From the NCBI GenBank assembly GCA_902762335.1, contig CACWNZ010000056.1, positions 1 through 7,535 on the forward strand: a stretch of DNA of 7,535 bases, written 5' to 3'. The DNA is from an uncultured Ruminococcus sp. (lineage in GTDB: Bacteria; Bacillota; Clostridia; Oscillospirales; Acutalibacteraceae). The notes beneath the pieces were generated by a model. The model did not search any database. It was not told the DNA's origin and was given only the letters and a program-made list of their open reading frames with translations. Both the position numbers and the translations under genes were made by a program. Below, in pieces: positions 4,739-7,535 of this stretch (positions within the stretch are counted from its first letter, which is position 1; each line of letters begins with the position of its first letter).

Positions 4739-6601
4739 TCACGATCCCGTGCCGGGTCTGAGCACCTTGTCATCATCACCGAAGAAAATGCCGTACCAGA
4801 GAAGGAACACGTAGATAGTCCACACCTTGCGGCTGTTGTCCTCCCTGCCGTTGAAATGGTCGTCAAGATAGGAAACTATCAGATCGGTATTGAAGAATTT
4901 TTCCGCCGTCTCCGACGTAAACATTTCTCTTACGCGGTCGTAGTATTTCTTATCCTTGAGCCATACGCGGGTAGGTACGGGAAAGCCGAGCTTCTTCTTC
5001 TGAGCCGTCGCCTTGGGCAGATGTCTCAGAGCCGCCTGTCTGAGCGCATACTTCGTTGTGCCGTGAGCTATCCTCAGTTTTGTAGGGATAGTTCTTGCCA
5101 CCTTAAAGACCTCTCTGTCAAGGAACGGCACGCGCAGCTCAAGGGAATTCGCCATGCTCATTCTGTCCGCCTTGAGAAGTATGTCGCCGACCATCCATAG
5201 ATTTATATCGAGATACTGCATTTTAGTTACCTCGTCATAGCCCTTTACACGGTCGTAGAATTTTTTACAAAGCTCCTGCGGGCGTGTTACTATAGACGGG
5301 TCCTTCAGTATCCTGCGCTTTTCCTCATCGTCATACATAAAGGCGTTGCCGATGAACTTGTCCTCGGTTTTTCTTGCGCCTCTCATGATATAGCCCCTGC
5401 CCTTGACGTGCGGCCACTTTTTAGCCTTTCTTGCAAGGGCGTATCTCAGTCCTTTGGGTACGATATGCTGATAGGCGCTGAAAACGTGCGGCTCGTTATA
5501 TACCGTGTAGCCGCCGAAAAGCTCGTCTGCGCCTTCGCCCGAGAGCACCACCTTGACGTACTCGCTTGCAAGCTTGGATACGAAATACAGCGCTATGCAC
5601 GAGGGATCGGCAAGCGGCTGATCCATGTGATACTGTACCTTCGGCACGGCGCTCCAGAACTCCTCGGAGCCGATAAGATGAGTATGATGCTCGACTCCTA
5701 TCTCCTTTGAGAGTCCCTCTGCCCAGCTTATCTCATTATAGCGCTCTCCGAAATCAAATCCCACGGTAAAGGTCTTCTGATCGGCAAAATAAGTCGAAAC
5801 GTAGCTTGAATCCACTCCGCTCGAGAGGAAGCAGCCTACCTCTACGTCGCTTATCTTATGGGCGTTCACCGAATTTTCAAACGCCGCCTCTATCTTATCC
5901 GCGGCTTCCTTCTCCGTCATGCTCTTGTCGGGCGCGAAGGTCGGCTCAAAATATCTCGTGGTCTTTACGCTGCCGTCCCTGTACCACAGATAATGCCCGG
6001 GCAGCAGGCAGTATATCCCCTCAAAGAACGTCTCGGGCGGCACGACGTACTGAAACGACAGATAATTATCGAGCGCGCGGCGGTTGAAGCTCTTTTTATA
6101 CAGCGGGAATTCGAGTATGCTCTTTATCTCGGAGCCGTAAACGAGCTGACCGTCTATCACCGCGTAATGCATGGGCTTTATGCCGAAGAAATCCCTTGCG
6201 ATAAACACAGAGCCGTCCTTTTTGCTGTAAACGGCAAAGCCGAACATTCCCCGCAGTCTGTCGAGCATTTTTTCTCCCCATTCCTCAAAGGAATGTATGA
6301 GCACCTCGCTGTCGGTCTCGGTATAAAAGCTGTGTCCGAGAGCGATAAGTTCCTCCCTCAGTTCCCTGTAGTTATAGATCTCTCCGTTGAAGGTAAGCAC
6401 GAGGCTCTTGTCCTCGTTATAGATAGGCTGATGCCCCTTATCGAGGTCTATTATACTCAGTCTGCGAAATCCCATTGAGATGCAGTCGTCTTTATAATAT
6501 CCCACACTGTCGGGTCCCCTGTGTGTTATCACCTCCGTCATCTTTTCAAGTACAGTGTCTCTTTCATTTACCCTTCCTGTAAATCCGCATAGACCGCACA
6601 T
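4739..6601 (-). CDS. asnB: Asparagine synthetase, glutamine-hydrolysing (class B)
   Basis: The 620-residue product has both domains of the family. The N-terminal Ntn glutaminase domain begins Met-Cys, so C2 is the nucleophile after Met removal. It shows RGPDS (28-32), FRRLSIID (45-52), NGEIYN (72-77) and D97, the usual glutamine-binding positions. The C-terminal ATP-pyrophosphatase domain has the PP-loop SSGVDSS (260-266), SGEGADELFGGY (354-365), DRMSMANSLELRVPFLD (479-495) and KLGFPVP (537-543). The reaction is L-aspartate + L-glutamine + ATP to L-asparagine + L-glutamate + AMP + PPi, in the cytosol; ammonia passes through an internal tunnel. All key residues appear intact. The ATG is supported by AAAAGGAG 9 nt upstream, and the Cys must be residue 2. 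In some Gram-positives AsnB homologues instead amidate meso-diaminopimelate in wall precursors, which would suit the envelope genes nearby; that is inference. It has its own promoter and is divergent from the TIR gene. Confidence 0.96.
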   Translation of the reverse strand: MCGLCGFTGRVNERDTVLEKMTEVITHRGPDSVGYYKDDCISMGFRRLSIIDLDKGHQPIYNEDKSLVLTFNGEIYNYRELREELIALGHSFYTETDSEVLIHSFEEWGEKMLDRLRGMFGFAVYSKKDGSVFIARDFFGIKPMHYAVIDGQLVYGSEIKSILEFPLYKKSFNRRALDNYLSFQYVVPPETFFEGIYCLLPGHYLWYRDGSVKTTRYFEPTFAPDKSMTEKEAADKIEAAFENSVNAHKISDVEVGCFLSSGVDSSYVSTYFADQKTFTVGFDFGERYNEISWAEGLSKEIGVEHHTHLIGSEEFWSAVPKVQYHMDQPLADPSCIALYFVSKLASEYVKVVLSGEGADELFGGYTVYNEPHVFSAYQHIVPKGLRYALARKAKKWPHVKGRGYIMRGARKTEDKFIGNAFMYDDEEKRRILKDPSIVTRPQELCKKFYDRVKGYDEVTKMQYLDINLWMVGDILLKADRMSMANSLELRVPFLDREVFKVARTIPTKLRIAHGTTKYALRQAALRHLPKATAQKKKLGFPVPTRVWLKDKKYYDRVREMFTSETAEKFFNTDLIVSYLDDHFNGREDNSRKVWTIYVFLLWYGIFFGDDDKVLRPGTGS

Positions 6602-6610
6602 ATTCCTTTA

Positions 6611-6618
6611 CTCCTTTT
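6611..6618 (-). promoter_or_regulatory. Ribosome-binding site of asnB
   Basis: AAAAGGAG on the minus strand lies 9 nt before the ATG at 6601. It fixes the start that leaves Cys at position 2. Confidence 0.8.
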
Positions 6619-6619
6619 A

Positions 6620-6649
6620 ACAGCCGTTAAATTTTTCCCCTCCGGCTGT
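6620..6649 (-). other. Hairpin at the 5' end of the asnB leader
   Basis: A perfect 7-bp inverted repeat (ACAGCCG/CGGCTGT, 6620-6626 with 6643-6649) encloses a 16-nt loop. It falls almost exactly at the predicted transcript start and ends just before the SD. The loop of the minus-strand RNA contains GAGGGG, an SD-like sequence. It may stabilise the mRNA or modulate initiation; no T-box or known riboswitch is evident in so short a leader. Confidence 0.45.
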
Positions 6650-6655
6650 GCTTTA

Positions 6656-6684
6656 ATTCTATCATATCATTGAACGTCTTTCAA
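6656..6684 (-). promoter_or_regulatory. Sigma-A promoter of asnB with extended -10
   Basis: On the minus strand, TTGAAA (6684-6679), a 17-nt spacer and TAGAAT (6661-6656) are preceded by TGA, giving an extended -10 (TGnTAGAAT). Transcription would start near 6649, with a leader of about 48 nt. Confidence 0.8.
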
Positions 6685-6761
6685 GCCCGTTCTTTGCCAT
6701 TAGAGACTCCGATACGGGAGCCGACGTTTCCCTCCGAAAATTTTGAAAACATATCAGCCGC

Positions 6762-6790
6762 TTGATTTACCGTATCATTGGTAGTATAAT
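6762..6790 (+). promoter_or_regulatory. Sigma-A promoter of the TIR-domain gene
   Basis: TTGATT (6762-6767), a 17-nt spacer and a perfect TATAAT (6785-6790) lie about 50 nt before the ATG. It is divergent from the asnB promoter, and 77 bp separate the two -35 boxes. The stretch between them holds no clear operator or long inverted repeat. Confidence 0.75.
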
Positions 6791-6827
6791 ATTTACATTG
6801 ATAATTTTCACCAAATGATCTAAACCC

Positions 6828-6831
6828 GGAG
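6828..6831 (+). promoter_or_regulatory. Ribosome-binding site of the TIR-domain gene
   Basis: GGAG, continuing as GGAGATGAT, lies 8 nt before the ATG at 6840. The ATG inside it (6832) is in another frame, so 6840 is the start. Confidence 0.75.
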
Positions 6832-6839
6832 ATGATATT

Positions 6840-7535
6840 ATGGCAGTTTTGAAATGCAAAATGTGCGGCGGCTCTCTTGAGGTCACAGAGGACATGACCG
6901 TATGTGAATGCGAATACTGCGGAACGATGCAGACCATTCCGCAGGTCGATGACGAAAAAAAGATAAATCTTTTTACCCGCGCAAACAGGCTACGCGCAGC
7001 CTGCGAATTCGACAAAGCGGCAGGCGTTTACGAAAACATCGTCAGTGACTTTCCCGAAGAGGCAGAGGCCTATTGGGGGTTGATACTCTGCAAATTCGGC
7101 ATAGAGTACGTAGACGATCCCAAGACCGGAAGGAAAATACCCACCTGTCACCGCTCGTCCTTTGAGAGCATAATGGACGACAGCGACTTTGAGCAGTGCA
7201 TGGAAAATGCCGACCCCGTTGCGCGAAAAATTTACCGTGAAGAGGCAAAGGTCATTGACGGCATACAGAAGGGCATACTTGAAATATCCGGCAGGGAAGA
7301 GCCCTACGATATTTTTATCTGCTACAAGGAAACTGACGACAGCGGAAATCGTACCGTTGACAGCGTTATTGCGCAGGACATTTACGATATGCTCACGGCG
7401 AATAAATACCGTGTGTTCTTTGCCCGTATCAGCCTTGAGGACAAGCTCGGCACAGCCTACGAGCCGTACATATTCGCCGCTCTGAACAGCGCAAGGATAA
7501 TGCTTGCGGTCGGCACGGATTACGAATATTACAAT
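6840..7535 (+). CDS. Zinc-ribbon/TIR-domain protein (3' partial)
   Basis: The frame is open from ATG to the window end (232 residues) and is truncated there. Residues 6-27 form a zinc ribbon (KCKMCGG, then CECEYCGT: CxxC at 6-9 and 24-27). Residues about 45-82 are helical and TPR-like (ANRLRAACEFDKAAGVYENI, then EEAEAYWGLILC). A conserved-looking segment, GIEYVDDPKTGRKIPTCHR, spans 87-105. The TIR domain begins at about 154 with EPYDIFICYKETDDSG and continues with SVIAQDIYDML, RVFFARISLEDKLG and EPYIFAALNSARIMLAVG. TIR domains either assemble signalling complexes or cleave NAD+; the NADase Glu would be expected in the helix after the visible end, so activity cannot be judged. From memory, similar zinc-ribbon/TIR proteins are common in gut Clostridia and are annotated only by domain. 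Lone TIR proteins occur in bacterial anti-phage systems such as Thoeris, but this is not a recognisable ThsB. No signal peptide or membrane segment is present, so it is probably cytosolic. It has its own promoter and SD. Confidence 0.88.
   Translation, partial: MAVLKCKMCGGSLEVTEDMTVCECEYCGTMQTIPQVDDEKKINLFTRANRLRAACEFDKAAGVYENIVSDFPEEAEAYWGLILCKFGIEYVDDPKTGRKIPTCHRSSFESIMDDSDFEQCMENADPVARKIYREEAKVIDGIQKGILEISGREEPYDIFICYKETDDSGNRTVDSVIAQDIYDMLTANKYRVFFARISLEDKLGTAYEPYIFAALNSARIMLAVGTDYEYYN

Noticed and set aside
3056..5200. A 714-codon open frame on the plus strand, antisense to the ligase gene and to the 3' part of asnB
   Set aside because: Its translation is rich in His, Tyr, Arg and Gln with no domain pattern, it runs through the intergenic gap, and both genes beneath it have unmistakable family motifs. 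It is a codon-bias shadow.
5858..6478. 206-codon plus-strand open frame inside asnB
   Set aside because: It lies fully antisense to the conserved glutaminase and PP-loop coding region and has no recognisable domain or convincing SD.
6709..6724. Short inverted repeat CTCC/GGAG between the divergent promoters
   Set aside because: The stem is only 4 bp and is expected by chance; no sign of an operator or terminator.
6767..7015. 82-codon minus-strand open frame over the start of the TIR gene
   Set aside because: It overlaps the TIR promoter and zinc-ribbon codons and shows no family motif; the plus-strand reading is clearly the real gene.

Overview
The window looks like chromosomal DNA of a Gram-positive, endospore-lineage Clostridia, most likely a gut Ruminococcus-type (Oscillospiraceae) species. 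This rests on a SpoIID homologue, Firmicutes-style Shine-Dalgarno (SD) and sigma-A sites, wall-binding repeats of Gram-positive type, and a zinc-ribbon/TIR protein of a kind I associate with gut Clostridia. The organism call is inference; no rRNA or tRNA gene is present. No IS element, phage gene, CRISPR array or tRNA was seen.

Layout. Bases 1-1791 (+) are the 3' part of a large surface-protein gene: wall-binding-like repeats, an Asp/Glu tract, a long charged helix built on an 8-residue repeat, four peptidoglycan-binding domains and a C-terminal membrane anchor. A strong terminator follows (1805-1838). Three genes then lie on the minus strand, in order of transcription: asnB (6601-4739, glutamine-dependent asparagine synthetase), an O-antigen ligase/Wzy-type membrane protein (4558-2960) and spoIID (2850-1852, peptidoglycan lytic transglycosylase). 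From 6840 (+) to the window end runs a divergent, 3'-truncated gene for a zinc-ribbon plus helical plus TIR-domain protein. Every intergenic stretch is under 300 bp.

The minus-strand genes look like separate transcription units rather than one operon. asnB and the ligase each have a well-formed sigma-A promoter (TTGAAA, 17-bp spacer, good -10) and a small hairpin at the start of the leader. spoIID has a weaker sigma-E-like match. Hairpins lie after asnB and after the ligase gene. The spoIID and ligase genes appear to start at TTG, each 8 nt after a good SD.

Common theme: four of the five genes plausibly concern the cell envelope (wall-bound surface protein, wall hydrolase, surface-polymer ligase/polymerase, and an AsnB that could act in asparagine supply or in amidation of wall precursors). 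The TIR gene is the outlier and the best candidate for something poorly described: the visible part joins a four-cysteine zinc ribbon, a helical TPR-like segment and a TIR domain, with its own consensus promoter and SD. Its expected catalytic Glu and C-terminus lie beyond the window.
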